DNA of 64,000 bases, from the NCBI GenBank assembly GCA_040510195.1, contig JBEVJK010000071.1:1-64000 (forward strand), in the 5' to 3' direction. The position numbers and the translations under genes are program-made. Each line of letters opens with the position of its first letter. Within the stretch, counting starts at the first letter, position 1. This DNA is from JBEVJK01 sp040510195 (GTDB lineage Bacteria; Pseudomonadota; Alphaproteobacteria; Rhizobiales; Rhizobiaceae). The notes beneath the pieces were generated by a model. It was not told where the DNA came from. It made no database searches and saw nothing but the letters and a program-made list of their open reading frames with translations. This document shows positions 26,705 through 36,971 of this stretch, one piece after another.

Positions 26705-27721
26705 TCAGTCCTCCGAAACGAAAACGGCCTTGTGCATGGCCATGGGGTTTTGCGCGAGCGTCGCGAACACGTCCGGCGCCTGCGACAGGGCGAAGGAGGA
26801 GGCGATCCTGGGATAGCGGATCTTGCCCGAGGCGAGCAGGTCGAGCGCCTCCGGAAAGCAGTCGACCGAGGCGCGGGAGCCGAGGATGGTCACTTCCTTG
26901 CGGGTGAAATCGAGGCCGGGAAAGCTCACGCCCACGCCGGTCTTCACGAGGCCGAGGATGACGATGCGCCCGCCCGCCGCCACCAGGTCGATCGTCTGCT
27001 GCATGGCGGCCACCGCGCCGGTGGCCTCCATCACCACCGGCATGCCTTCGCCGCCGGTCGCCGCAAGCACGCGGTCGAGGAGCCCGTCGCCGCCCGCGAT
27101 CGGCTTGGCGCCGAGATCGGCCGCCGTGGCCAGCCGCTCGTCGGAGATGTCGGTGGCATAGACGGTGGCGCCGCGCGCCCGCGCCACCTCGACGATGGCG
27201 AGCCCGATCGGCCCGGCGCCGAGCACCAGCACCGTGTCCTCTTCGTCGACGGCACCGCGGCGGCAGCCCTGCACGCCGATGGCGACGGGCTCGGCGAAGG
27301 CCGCCTCGAAATCCCCGACCCGATCGGGGACCGGGTTGAGGTTCGCTGCCGGGGCCGCGACGTAATCGGCAAAGCCGCCTTCACGATGGACGCCGATGAT
27401 GGTCAGGTTGGCGCAGCAGTTGCGCTTGCCGATCCGGCATGGATAGCAGCGGCCGCAGCCGATGAACGGGTCGACGACGACCCGGCTGCCCACGGGCGGA
27501 CCCGACGCGCCCTCGCCATAGGCCTCGACCACGCCGGCGATCTCGTGGCAGCCGATGCGCGGATAGCTCACATAGGGGTTGCGGCCGGTGTAGATGTAGA
27601 GATCGCCGGCGCAGACGCCGGCGGCGCGCACCCTCACCAGCGCCTCGCCGGGGGCCGGCGCCGGCTTCGCCGCCTCGGTGACGCGCAGCGCGAAAGGCTC
27701 GTCGAAGACCGCCGCACGCAT
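26705..27721 (-). CDS. Zinc-dependent alcohol dehydrogenase (MDR family)
   Basis: The product is 338 aa. The N-terminal catalytic domain has zinc ligands C37 (AAGVCAGDLY) and the His-Glu of GCHEIAG (~58-59), plus the four-Cys structural zinc loop CGRCYPCRIGKRNCC. The NAD-binding domain contains VLVLGAGPIGLAIVEVA. It probably oxidises a sugar alcohol, sugar or hydroxy acid (threonine/sorbitol dehydrogenase type). It is the fifth gene from the 5' end of the operon starting at 33197. Confidence 0.9.
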   Translation of the reverse strand: MRAAVFDEPFALRVTEAAKPAPAPGEALVRVRAAGVCAGDLYIYTGRNPYVSYPRIGCHEIAGVVEAYGEGASGPPVGSRVVVDPFIGCGRCYPCRIGKRNCCANLTIIGVHREGGFADYVAAPAANLNPVPDRVGDFEAAFAEPVAIGVQGCRRGAVDEEDTVLVLGAGPIGLAIVEVARARGATVYATDISDERLATAADLGAKPIAGGDGLLDRVLAATGGEGMPVVMEATGAVAAMQQTIDLVAAGGRIVILGLVKTGVGVSFPGLDFTRKEVTILGSRASVDCFPEALDLLASGKIRYPRIASSFALSQAPDVFATLAQNPMAMHKAVFVSED

Positions 27722-27724
27722 GGC

Positions 27725-28540
27725 TCAGGCAGCCTTGGCCGGCCGCACCACCTTGCCGGCGGCGTCGAACTCGATCCACTCCCCCGCCTTCAGCAGATAG
27801 GGGTCGGCGATGCGCTCGCCGCGGTCGCGCACCGCCTGGTGGTGGCGCATGTAGTCGGCGACGTCCCGGTCGCCGTCGAGCGTGATGTAGTGGCAGGGCA
27901 GGACCGTCTCGAGGCCGAGCCATTGGGTGGCCAGCACGCCCTCGTAGGGGCTCATCTCGCCGGTCATCATCTCGCCCGGCATCGGGTTCAGGTGCAGGAT
28001 CTCCTGCGGATTGGCGATACCGATGCAGCCGACATTGGGCCGATACAGCTCGGCTTGCAGCTTCAGGTCCGAGAAGATCGCGGTGTCGCCATAGTGGTAA
28101 AAGCGCAAATTGTCGTCGGCATAGACGATGAAGGCCATTGGCACGCCGGAGATGAAGGTCCCGTCGCGCAGGCGGATCTGCGACCAGTGATGGCATTCGA
28201 GGGGCTGGATCTCGACGCCGGCGACCTTGACGCGGATGCCCCATGTCGTGGCCCGCACCTGCTCGGCGGGGATGCCGCGGTCCAGCAGCCAGGCCTTGAC
28301 CTCGCCGCCGCAGACGACCGGACAGCCATATTTCGCGGCGATCCTGTCGGTATCGCCGAGATGGTCGAACGCCGCGTGGCTCACCACCACCAGGTCGACA
28401 CGGTCGAACTCGGTGGATTTCGTCGCGGCACCGGGATTCTGGTCGAGGAACGGGTCGCACAGGATGCGCAGGCCGTCGCGCGTCAGGATCTCATAGGCGG
28501 CGACGCCGTGAAAGCGGATGCGGGTCAAAGGATTTGCCAT
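27725..28540 (-). CDS. Metallo-beta-lactamase-fold hydrolase with altered metal motif
   Basis: The product is 271 aa. MBL fold: FHGVAAYEILTRDGLRILCDPFLDQNP, then VVVSHAAFDHLGD at the position of the HxHxDH metal motif. The second His is replaced by Ala (S-H-A-A-F-D-H), so one zinc ligand is missing. Later ligand candidates are PLECHHWS and FYHYGDTA, and LPCHYITLDGD. It resembles UlaG-like lactonases of sugar-acid operons. A single-metal lactonase or phosphoesterase is possible. Confidence 0.8.
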   Translation of the reverse strand: MANPLTRIRFHGVAAYEILTRDGLRILCDPFLDQNPGAATKSTEFDRVDLVVVSHAAFDHLGDTDRIAAKYGCPVVCGGEVKAWLLDRGIPAEQVRATTWGIRVKVAGVEIQPLECHHWSQIRLRDGTFISGVPMAFIVYADDNLRFYHYGDTAIFSDLKLQAELYRPNVGCIGIANPQEILHLNPMPGEMMTGEMSPYEGVLATQWLGLETVLPCHYITLDGDRDVADYMRHHQAVRDRGERIADPYLLKAGEWIEFDAAGKVVRPAKAA

Positions 28541-28637
28541 GTCGGCCTCCGGTCGAATGGCCTCCGGCGGCTCGGGAGTGGCGCCGCCGGAGGTCTGCAG
28601 CAGGTCCTCTCGGCGAGGGCCCGCGTGTCTTTCAAGG

Positions 28638-29657
28638 CTACTGCACCTTAAGCGAGGTCAGCACCTTGTCGACATTGTCCTTGCCGACGACGAGCACGCC
28701 GGTGTCGACGACCTCGGGGATCGGGCGGCCGCCCTCGGAAGCCGTCAGGCCGGCCGACTTCAGCTGGTTCATCCTATAGTCGTGCAGCATCTTCACCGCG
28801 TAGTAGATGAACAGCTCGCGGTTCTGCACGATGATGCCGTCGACCCAGCCCTCCTTCGCGGTCTTGAAGAAGTCCGGCGTCTGCTCCATCGCGGTGACCT
28901 TGATGTCGCCGGGGTTCTTGCCCGCCTCGCGAAGCGCCGTGACGATGCCGGCGCCCGATTCGGAGTCGAAGCCCGCCAGGCCGGCGATGTCCGGATGCGC
29001 GGCGAGGATGGCTGCCGTGACGCGCGCCGCCTCCTGCGCATCGCCCTTGTCGTCCTCATTGGCGACGATCTCGTATTTGCCGCCGCCATTCGCTTCCAGG
29101 TAGGCCTTGAAGCCCGCCACGCCCTCGCGCATGTTGCCAGCGTTGATGATCGACATCAGGCCGATCTTGCCGCCGTTCGGCAGCGCCTCCATCATCTTCT
29201 TCGCCTGGGCGACGCCGACCTGCGTCCAGATCGTCCCGATATAGGCGAGACGCCCCGAGTCCGGCAGATCGCCGTCGTCGACGACGGTCGGCACGCCCTG
29301 CTCCAGGCAGCGCTTGACCGGCTCCGTCAATGATGGGTCCCAGCCGCCTCTGACGATCACGCCGTCGGGCTTCTGGGCGCAGACCTGATCGACCGCGGCG
29401 ATATAGGCCGGGATGTCGAAGTCAGTCGGCCCGGCGACCACCACCTTCACGCCGAGCTCGTTGGCGACCCGCTCCATGCCTGGATAGTCGTATTGCACGA
29501 AGAGCGGCAGGTTCGCCTTGTTCGAGATCCAGTAGTAGGTTTCCTTCGCGTCGGCCGGACCGTAGGACGATTCCTGCGCGCCGACGGGAGCCGTCCATGC
29601 CAGGGCCGATGCGGCGAGCGCAACGCCCGCCAGGATGCTTCTTACGCTCGATGCCAT
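28638..29657 (-). CDS. Ribose-type ABC sugar-binding protein
   Basis: The product is 339 aa. I chose the ATG at 29657 because GGAGGA lies upstream; a frame extension of five residues has no ribosome-binding site. Signal peptide ~1-27 (GVALAASALAWTAPVGAQ). Two-lobed Peripla_BP_4 pattern: RVANELGVKVVVAGPTDFDIPAYIAAVDQVCAQKPDGVIV and IAGLAGFDSESGAGIVTALREAG. It is periplasmic and delivers an unknown sugar or polyol to the importer encoded at 29704-32252. Confidence 0.9.
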   Translation of the reverse strand: MASSVRSILAGVALAASALAWTAPVGAQESSYGPADAKETYYWISNKANLPLFVQYDYPGMERVANELGVKVVVAGPTDFDIPAYIAAVDQVCAQKPDGVIVRGGWDPSLTEPVKRCLEQGVPTVVDDGDLPDSGRLAYIGTIWTQVGVAQAKKMMEALPNGGKIGLMSIINAGNMREGVAGFKAYLEANGGGKYEIVANEDDKGDAQEAARVTAAILAAHPDIAGLAGFDSESGAGIVTALREAGKNPGDIKVTAMEQTPDFFKTAKEGWVDGIIVQNRELFIYYAVKMLHDYRMNQLKSAGLTASEGGRPIPEVVDTGVLVVGKDNVDKVLTSLKVQ

Positions 29658-29703
29658 TTTCGTCTCCTCCACAGTTTATTCCCTCGGTTCTTCACAGGAT
29701 CGG

Positions 29704-30719
29704 TCACACCCTTCCGCCGGTCTTGAAGCGGTCGAGCGAGACGGCGAAGAGCAGCACGAGGCCGACCACCAGCCCCTGCCAGAACACGCCGACGGCGTTG
29801 ATGATCATGGCGTTCTCGATCAGCGCGATGAACAGCACGCCGAGGATGCCGCCAAGGATCGTCCCTTCGCCGCCCTTCAGGCTGGCGCCGCCCAAAACGG
29901 TGGCGGTGATGACCTTGAGCTCGATGCCGACGCCGGCGTTGACCACCGCGCTGTTCAGGCGGGCCGCACCCAGCACGCCGGCAAGCCCGGCCAGCACGCC
30001 CATGATGACGAAGCCGATCAGCACCAGGCGGTCGACGCGGATGCCCGAAAGCTGTGCCGCCCGCGGATTGCCGCCGACGAAGTAGAACTGCCGGAAGAAG
30101 CGGGTGCGGGCCACCAGCCAGCCGCCGACCAGGACCAGCGCCAGCATCACCCAGAACGGCGACTGGATGCGGAGCAGCGGGTCGGCTGCCCGGCCGTAGG
30201 CGGCGAAGGCATCGGTGATCGGCGTGACGCCGGTGCCGGCGGTCACGTAGGTCAGGCTGCGGTAGATGGTGAGCGTGCCCAGCGTGGCGATCAGCGCGTT
30301 GATGCCGATGCGGGTGACGATAAGGCCGTTGATCAGGCCGCAGATGGCGCCCACCAGCACGCCAGCGAGAATGGCGATCTCGGCCGGCCAACCCCACCAG
30401 CCGGCGACGACGCCGGCCCAGACGCCGGAGAAGGCCAGCGTCGACCCGACCGACAGGTCGAAGCTGCCGGCGATCATCAGGAGCATCATGCCGACGACCA
30501 GGATGCCGACCGGCGCCAGGTTGAGCAGAACGGCGCGCATGTTGGGCGCCGTCGGGAAATTGTTGGGGTAGACGATGCTCATGGCGATGGCGAGCACCAC
30601 CACCAGCACGAACAGCGTCAGCTCGCGCGAATCGGCGAGGCGGCGAACGATCCTGAGCGGCAAGGGCTCGCGCCGTGCCTCGATGCCTTCCGCGACGGGT
30701 TGACTGATCTCGGTCGCCA

Positions 30720-30723
<4 letters not shown>
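29704..30723 (-). CDS. Ribose-type ABC permease
   Basis: The product is 339 aa with about nine membrane helices (BPD_transp_2 family). Recognisable blocks are SIVYPNNFPTAPNMRAVLLNLAPVGILVVGMMLLMIAGSFDLSVGSTLAFSG and GEGTILGGILGVLFIALIENAMI. It overlaps the ATPase stop by 4 bp. It is the membrane pore of the sugar importer. Confidence 0.93.
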
Positions 30724-32252
<1,529 letters not shown>

Positions 32253-32258
32253 CTGGAG

Positions 32259-33197
32259 CTACCCGGTCCGGCCCTCGAGGTATCGCTTCTCGGCAGCCTC
32301 GATCAACCAAACCATGGCCTCGTTGTGGGGCGTCGGCACGCCGGTCCGCCGGCCGGCCTCGACGATCGCCCCGTTGATCACCTCGATCTCCGTCCGTCGT
32401 CTCGCCTCGACGTCCTGCAGCATCGACGCCTTGGCGCCCACCGCCTTCTCCAGCAGGCTCGTGATGGCCGTCCAGCGCTCCTCGTAGTCGAGGGCGATGC
32501 CCTGCGCCTGCGCCACGGCGACCACCTCCTTCAGGATGGCCGCCATCTCCTTGCGGGTGCCCTCATAGGCGACCAGCTCATGGGCGAAGAAGCGCAGCAG
32601 CGCCGCCGTCGGCAGCGTGCAGGCGTTGAGCGCCAGCTTCTTCCACACCTCGTCGAGGATGCGCGGCGACGGCGTCGTCTCGATGCCGGCCTGGCCGAAC
32701 GCCTCGACCACCTTGGCGAGCCTTTCGCTCTGTCGGCCCGACAGCTCGCCGACATGGGTCATGCCGGATCCCGGATGCTTGACCTTGCCCGGCCCGAGCA
32801 GCGTACCGCTGTGATAGGTGAGGCCGACCAGCACCTTGTCCTCGCCGACGATGCCGGCGATGCGCGGCGCGTTCCCCCAGCCGTTCTGCAGGCTGAGCAC
32901 TGCGGTGTCGGGGCCGATCATCGGGGCGGCGGCCCGCACCGCGGCGTCCGTATGGTAGCATTTGACGAAGTTGATCACGAGGTCGACGGGGCCGACCGAC
33001 GCCGTATCGTCGGTCGCCGGCACGCGGATCACCGGCTGCGAGCCGTCCTTCTCCTCGATCGAAAGGCCGTCGGCGTTGATCGCCTCCAGGGCCGGCTTCG
33101 AGACGTCGATCAAGGTGACGTCGTGGCCGCCGCGTGATAGGTAGCCGCCGAACAGCCCGCCCATGGCTCCGCCCCCGCCGAGAATGGCGATGCGCAT
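32259..33197 (-). CDS. Ketopantoate reductase-like (ApbA/PanE) oxidoreductase
   Basis: The product is 312 aa from the ATG at 33197, with AGGGAGG upstream; the start places MRIAILGGGGAMGGLFGGYLSRGGHDVTLID, the NADP-binding Rossmann fold, at the very N-terminus. The C-terminal ApbA domain has WKKLALNACTLPTAALLRF, and Lys-Leu-x-x-Asn is the catalytic pattern. It is the first gene of the catabolic operon, so it probably reduces or oxidises a branched 2-keto or 3-keto acid there rather than making pantoate. Confidence 0.85.
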   Translation of the reverse strand: MRIAILGGGGAMGGLFGGYLSRGGHDVTLIDVSKPALEAINADGLSIEEKDGSQPVIRVPATDDTASVGPVDLVINFVKCYHTDAAVRAAAPMIGPDTAVLSLQNGWGNAPRIAGIVGEDKVLVGLTYHSGTLLGPGKVKHPGSGMTHVGELSGRQSERLAKVVEAFGQAGIETTPSPRILDEVWKKLALNACTLPTAALLRFFAHELVAYEGTRKEMAAILKEVVAVAQAQGIALDYEERWTAITSLLEKAVGAKASMLQDVEARRRTEIEVINGAIVEAGRRTGVPTPHNEAMVWLIEAAEKRYLEGRTG

Positions 33198-33222
33198 GCA
33201 GATCCTCCCTGATTGCGAGCCG

Positions 33223-33251
33223 ATCCTTGCAAGCTGTTGCATAGTTGTCAA
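33223..33251 (-). promoter_or_regulatory. Candidate promoter of the catabolic operon
   Basis: On the minus strand TTGACA (33246-33251) is followed after 17 bp by AAGGAT (33223-33228). It lies in the 75-bp divergent gap between the operon and the GntR gene, so the regulator probably binds here. I could not define its palindrome; the gap has CATA..TATG ends. Confidence 0.35.
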
Positions 33252-33272
33252 GCATGATGGTATGAAAGGTCT

Positions 33273-33995
33273 ATGGTCGAACCGCTAATCATCGAGCGCA
33301 AGAAGCTCTTCGAGCACGTCGCGGCCCATCTCGAGGCGCAGATCCTCGCCGGCAAGCTCCGGCCGGGCGACCAGCTGCCGCCGGAGCGCGACCTTCAGCT
33401 GAGCTTCGGGGTCGGCCGCCCGGCCATCCGCGAGGCGCTGATCGCGCTGCAGAAGGCGGGGCTGGTCGAGCTCACCAACGGGGCGCGGGCGCGGGTGCTG
33501 ATGCCCACGGCTTCGCACATCTTCACCGGCATGGCGCCGGCCGTCCGCCAGATGCTGTCGACCGAGGAAGGCTATCGCCATTTTCAGGGCGCCCGGCTGT
33601 TCTTCGAGGTGGGGCTGGCCCGCGAGGCGGCGCGCCACGCCACCGAGGCCGACCTCAAGGCGCTGCGAGACGCGCTGCTCGCCAACCGGCAGGCCATCGG
33701 CGACCGCAAGCGGTTCACGCAGACCGACATCGCCTTTCACTTCGAGCTGGCCAAGATCGCCCGCAATCCCGTCTTCATCGCCCTGCACGACCAGATCTCG
33801 GACTGGCTGACGGAGCAGCGGACGGTGACGTTGGCCGCCAGCGGCCAGGAGCAGACGGCCTACCAGGCCCACAAGGCCATCTATGACGGCATCGCAGCGC
33901 GCGATGCCGACAGCGCCGAACAAGCGATGCGCGATCATCTGGAGCAGCTGGCGAGCACCTTCTGGCGCCAGCGGACGCAGCCCGCCGCCGGCTGA
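33273..33995 (+). CDS. GntR-family regulator (FadR subfamily)
   Basis: The product is 240 aa. Winged helix-turn-helix (~10-75: KKLFEHVAAHLEAQILAGKLRPGDQLPPERDLQLSFGVGRPAIREALIALQKAGLVEL) is followed by an all-helical FCD effector domain with metal-type ligands (ARHATEADLKALRDAL; TDIAFHFELAKIARNP; AHKAIYDGIAARD). Divergent to the catabolic operon, it most likely represses it and is released by a pathway sugar acid. The ATG follows AAGG closely. It converges on the OtnC-type gene. Confidence 0.9.
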   Translation: MVEPLIIERKKLFEHVAAHLEAQILAGKLRPGDQLPPERDLQLSFGVGRPAIREALIALQKAGLVELTNGARARVLMPTASHIFTGMAPAVRQMLSTEEGYRHFQGARLFFEVGLAREAARHATEADLKALRDALLANRQAIGDRKRFTQTDIAFHFELAKIARNPVFIALHDQISDWLTEQRTVTLAASGQEQTAYQAHKAIYDGIAARDADSAEQAMRDHLEQLASTFWRQRTQPAAG

Positions 33996-34003
33996 GCGCG
34001 CGC

Positions 34004-34654
34004 TTAAGCCTTGCGGTCCGATTCGCCGAAGACCTCCTTCAGCTCGGCGACCTGCGCGTCGGTGAGCAGCCGCGCCGGTGCCCCGCGCAGCAAGAGCACG
34101 AGTTTCGCCGTCTCCTCCAGCTCCTCCGCCGCGTAGACTGCCGAAGCGAGGTCCTTGCCCGCCACCACGGGCCCGTGATTGGCCAGCAGGACCGCCGCAT
34201 GACGGCCGTCGAGGGCGCGGATCAGGTCGCCGGCCCGCGCGTCGCCCGGCCTGACATAGGGCACCAGCGGCACCGCGCCGACGCGCATCACCACATAGGG
34301 CGTCAGCGGCGGGACGCAGTCGGCCGGGTCGATGTCGGCCAGGCAGGAGAGCGCCGTCGCATAGGTCGAGTGGAGATGCACCACAGCGCCGGTGGCCGGC
34401 CGCGTCTCGTAGAAGGCGCGATGCAGGAACACCTCCTTGGAGGGCTTGTCGCCGCCGACATGGCGCCCTTCCAGATCGAGCTTGGAGAGGCGGTCGGGGG
34501 CGAGGAAGCCGAGGCAGGAATTGGTCGGCGTCATCAGCAGGCCGTCGTCGAGCCGGGCGCTGACATTGCCGGCCGAGCCGACCGAAAAGCCGCGGTCGTA
34601 CAAGGACTTGGCAAGGCGAACCATGTCGCGCCGCAAGGCGTCTTCGTCGATCAT
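34004..34654 (-). CDS. otnC: Class II aldolase/adducin family protein, OtnC-like
   Basis: The product is 216 aa. The pattern of 3-oxo-tetronate 4-phosphate decarboxylases is present: GSAGNVSARL, DKPSKEVFLHRAFYETRPATGAVVHLHSTYATALS with the zinc pair His-x-His, and LLANHGPVVAGKDL with the third His. It overlaps the kinase gene (ATGA). The pair kinase plus class II aldolase matches DUF1537 acid-sugar pathways, in which the kinase makes a 3-oxo-tetronate 4-phosphate and this enzyme decarboxylates it. The sugar itself is not fixed. Confidence 0.85.
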   Translation of the reverse strand: MIDEDALRRDMVRLAKSLYDRGFSVGSAGNVSARLDDGLLMTPTNSCLGFLAPDRLSKLDLEGRHVGGDKPSKEVFLHRAFYETRPATGAVVHLHSTYATALSCLADIDPADCVPPLTPYVVMRVGAVPLVPYVRPGDARAGDLIRALDGRHAAVLLANHGPVVAGKDLASAVYAAEELEETAKLVLLLRGAPARLLTDAQVAELKEVFGESDRKA

Positions 34655-35925
34655 CGCCCGGCCAGCCTTTCGAGCGCCTTGGAGAAGAAATCGGGGGCGC
34701 CGAAATTGCCGGATTTCAGCGCCAGGGCAACCGGCCGCGAGCCGCGCGACACCAGCACCGGCACGCCCGGATCGATCTCGCGGCCGATGGCGAGAGGGCC
34801 GAGATCGAGGGCCGAAACGACGGCGCCGGAGGTCTCGCCGCCCGCCACGACCAGCCGCCTCAGCCCGCCGGCCGCCAGCTGCATCGCCGTCTCGGCAAAC
34901 AGCCGGTCGAGCCGGGCGGCGACGTGCTCGCGGCCGAAGCGGTGCTGCAGCGCCTTGACTTTTTCGGGCGACGCCGAGGAAAAGACCAGCGGCGCCCGGC
35001 CTGCGTTGACGCGAAGGAAGGCGGCGAGCTCGTTGGCGCCCAGGCTGCCGTCCAGCACGCGCTCGACGTCGACCTCCAGCGTCGGATGGCGCTCGGCATG
35101 GACCGCCACCTGGGCAAGCGTCGCCGCCGAACAGCTGCCCGCCAGGATGGCCTCGGGGCCGTCGACGCCCATCGCCGGCCGCTCGGCACGGGGCTTCGCC
35201 AGGCCCCTGGCGATGAAATTGTGCGGCAAGGCGAGCGCGATCCCCGAGCCGCCGGTGACCAGCGGGGCGTCCGCCACGGCCTTGCCGATGGCGACCAGGT
35301 CGTCCTCGGTCAGCGCATCGACGATCGCCAGCCGCTCGCCGCGCGCCGCCGCCTCGGCCAGCGCAGCGGCGATCTTCCCGGAACCTTGCCTGACCACCTG
35401 CCAGGCGACGAGCCCGACCGGTGCCGTCGCCTGCCGGCCGAGCCAGCGTCGGATGTCCGGGTCGGTCATCGGGTTCAGCGGATGGCTCTCCAGGCCGGAT
35501 TCGCTCAGCAGCCGGTCGTGGACGAACAAATGGCCCTGGTAGACGGTGCGGCCGGCGGCCGGGAACGCCGGACAGGCGACGACGCCCACCGCTCCCAGCG
35601 CCTCGGCCAACGCCTCGCCGACCGGGCCGATATTGCCGCGCGGCGTCGAATCGAAGGTCGAGCAGTATTTGAAGACGACCTGCCGGCAGCCCTGCGAACG
35701 CAGCCAGCGCAGCGCCTGCAACGACTGGCCGACCGCCTCCGAGGGGGCGACGGACCGGCTCTTCAGGGCGATCACCGCCGCTTCGGCGTCGATGCGGGCC
35801 GCGTCGTCCGGGACGCCGAGCAGCTGCACCGTGTCGAGCCCACCCTCGCCCGGCAGGCCCTTGGCCAGCGTGTTGGCGATATCCCCCGCACCCGTGAAAT
35901 CGTCTGCGATGACACCCAGGAGCAT
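34651..35925 (-). CDS. otnK: 3-oxo-tetronate kinase, OtnK-like (DUF1537 family)
   Basis: The product is 424 aa from the ATG at 35925 (GGTGGCGAG upstream; an open extension of 35 codons lies before it). It starts MLLGVIADDFTGAGDIANTLA, the DUF1537 N-terminal substrate domain, and has KYCSTFDSTPRGNIGPV. The C-terminal nucleotide-binding domain has LVVAGGETSGAVVSAL and PVLVSRGSRPVALALKSGNFGAPDFF. Length is usual for the family. It is cytoplasmic and phosphorylates a four-carbon acid sugar. It heads a two-gene operon with the aldolase and is probably part of the same regulon as the neighbouring importer. Confidence 0.88.
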   Translation of the reverse strand: MLLGVIADDFTGAGDIANTLAKGLPGEGGLDTVQLLGVPDDAARIDAEAAVIALKSRSVAPSEAVGQSLQALRWLRSQGCRQVVFKYCSTFDSTPRGNIGPVGEALAEALGAVGVVACPAFPAAGRTVYQGHLFVHDRLLSESGLESHPLNPMTDPDIRRWLGRQATAPVGLVAWQVVRQGSGKIAAALAEAAARGERLAIVDALTEDDLVAIGKAVADAPLVTGGSGIALALPHNFIARGLAKPRAERPAMGVDGPEAILAGSCSAATLAQVAVHAERHPTLEVDVERVLDGSLGANELAAFLRVNAGRAPLVFSSASPEKVKALQHRFGREHVAARLDRLFAETAMQLAAGGLRRLVVAGGETSGAVVSALDLGPLAIGREIDPGVPVLVSRGSRPVALALKSGNFGAPDFFSKALERLAGR

Positions 35926-36071
35926 CTCGCCACCGCCCGTTTCTGCCGGTTCCTGGCTCCGATTGCGCCTGCGAAGACGAAACTTGTCAAGTTGGCAGGG
36001 CGTTTCCGGTTGGCGATCCCGGCCGCGCATCGGCTATGATGGCGAACCCCACGAGGCCGAACGGAGAGCCC

Positions 36072-36299
36072 ATGCCCAGCAGCGAGATCGTCGATCACAT
36101 CCGCGCCCATCCCGACTACGCCGACAAGACAGCCATCGAGGTGCTGTCGGCGCTCGAGGATGCCTTTCCGTCGGCCGATGCGGACGATTTCGCCGCCGCA
36201 CTCCTGGCCGCCGGCGGGCCTTTCGCCAAGTTCGCAAGCGAGATCAAGGAGTTCGTGGCGGCGCGCGAGCACGACTTCCCCGATCCGGACCAGATGTAG
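36072..36299 (+). CDS. Small acidic protein of unknown function
   Basis: The product is 75 aa from the ATG at 36072, preceded by GGAGA; an alternative upstream ATG lies at 36036. It is helical and acidic: IVDHIRAHPDYADKTAIEVLSALEDAFPSADADDFAAALLAAGGPFAKFASEI, ending in an Asp/Pro tail. The size and clean ribosome-binding site make it a likely gene. I do not recognise the family. msrA follows 92 bp later. Confidence 0.55.
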   Translation: MPSSEIVDHIRAHPDYADKTAIEVLSALEDAFPSADADDFAAALLAAGGPFAKFASEIKEFVAAREHDFPDPDQM

Positions 36300-36391
36300 A
36301 CTGCGCAGCGAGGCCACGTTTGTTTCGCCAAGGGGCCTAAAATTTTGCGTCGCGACGCCCTATCTAAAGGGTCGAAAGGAGAGACCCCCTT

Positions 36392-36916
36392 ATGACCTCC
36401 ACAAACGAACGCGCAGTGCTTGCAGGCGGCTGCTTCTGGGGCATGCAGGACTTGATCCGACGGATACCCGGCGTCATCTCGACGCGGGTCGGCTACAGCG
36501 GCGGCGACGTGCCGAACGCCACCTATCGCAACCATGGCAACCATGCGGAGGCGATCGAGATCGTCTTCGATCCCGCTCGGGTGAGCTTCCGCGAGCTCTT
36601 GGAGTTCTTCTTCCAGATTCACGATCCGAGCACGCGCAACCGCCAGGGCAACGACGTCGGAGCGAGCTATCGCTCGGCGATCTTCACCACCTCGGACAAG
36701 CAGCGGCAGGTCGCGCTGGACACCATCGCCGACGTCGACGCCTCCGGCCTGTGGCCCGGCAAGGTGGTGACAGAGGTGACGCCGGTCGGCGACTTCTGGG
36801 AAGCCGAGCCGGAGCACCAGGACTACCTGGAGCGCTACCCCAACGGCTACACCTGCCACTTCCCGCGGCCGAACTGGCGCCTGCCGCGGCGCGAGGCGGA
36901 GCGCCGCACCGCCTAG
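36392..36916 (+). CDS. msrA: Peptide-methionine (S)-S-oxide reductase MsrA
   Basis: The product is 174 aa from ATG with AAAGGAGAG upstream. The catalytic GCFWG (13-17) holds the nucleophilic Cys. Other family blocks are TRVGYSGGD, HAEAIEIVFDP, HDPSTRNRQGNDVGASYRSAIF, and AEPEHQDYLERYPNGYTCHFPRP. It reduces oxidised methionine in proteins. The region after YLERYPNGY contains a Cys that may act as the resolving residue. The enzyme lacks a signal peptide and is cytoplasmic. Confidence 0.95.
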   Translation: MTSTNERAVLAGGCFWGMQDLIRRIPGVISTRVGYSGGDVPNATYRNHGNHAEAIEIVFDPARVSFRELLEFFFQIHDPSTRNRQGNDVGASYRSAIFTTSDKQRQVALDTIADVDASGLWPGKVVTEVTPVGDFWEAEPEHQDYLERYPNGYTCHFPRPNWRLPRREAERRTA

Positions 36917-36924
36917 ACCGCTAG

Positions 36925-36971
36925 AGCATGATCCCTTCCTAGAAGCGGCAACCACTTTCCGGGATCATGCT
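36925..36971. repeat. Short palindromic repeat between convergent msrA and ggt
   Basis: AGCATGATCCC (36925-36935) and GGGATCATGCT (36961-36971) form an 11-bp inverted repeat around a 25-nt loop with GGAAAGTGG-like sequence (CCACTTTCC on this strand). This is the pattern of dispersed intergenic palindromes common in Hyphomicrobiales. It overlaps the ggt stop codon and could act as a two-way transcription end for the convergent genes. Confidence 0.7.
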
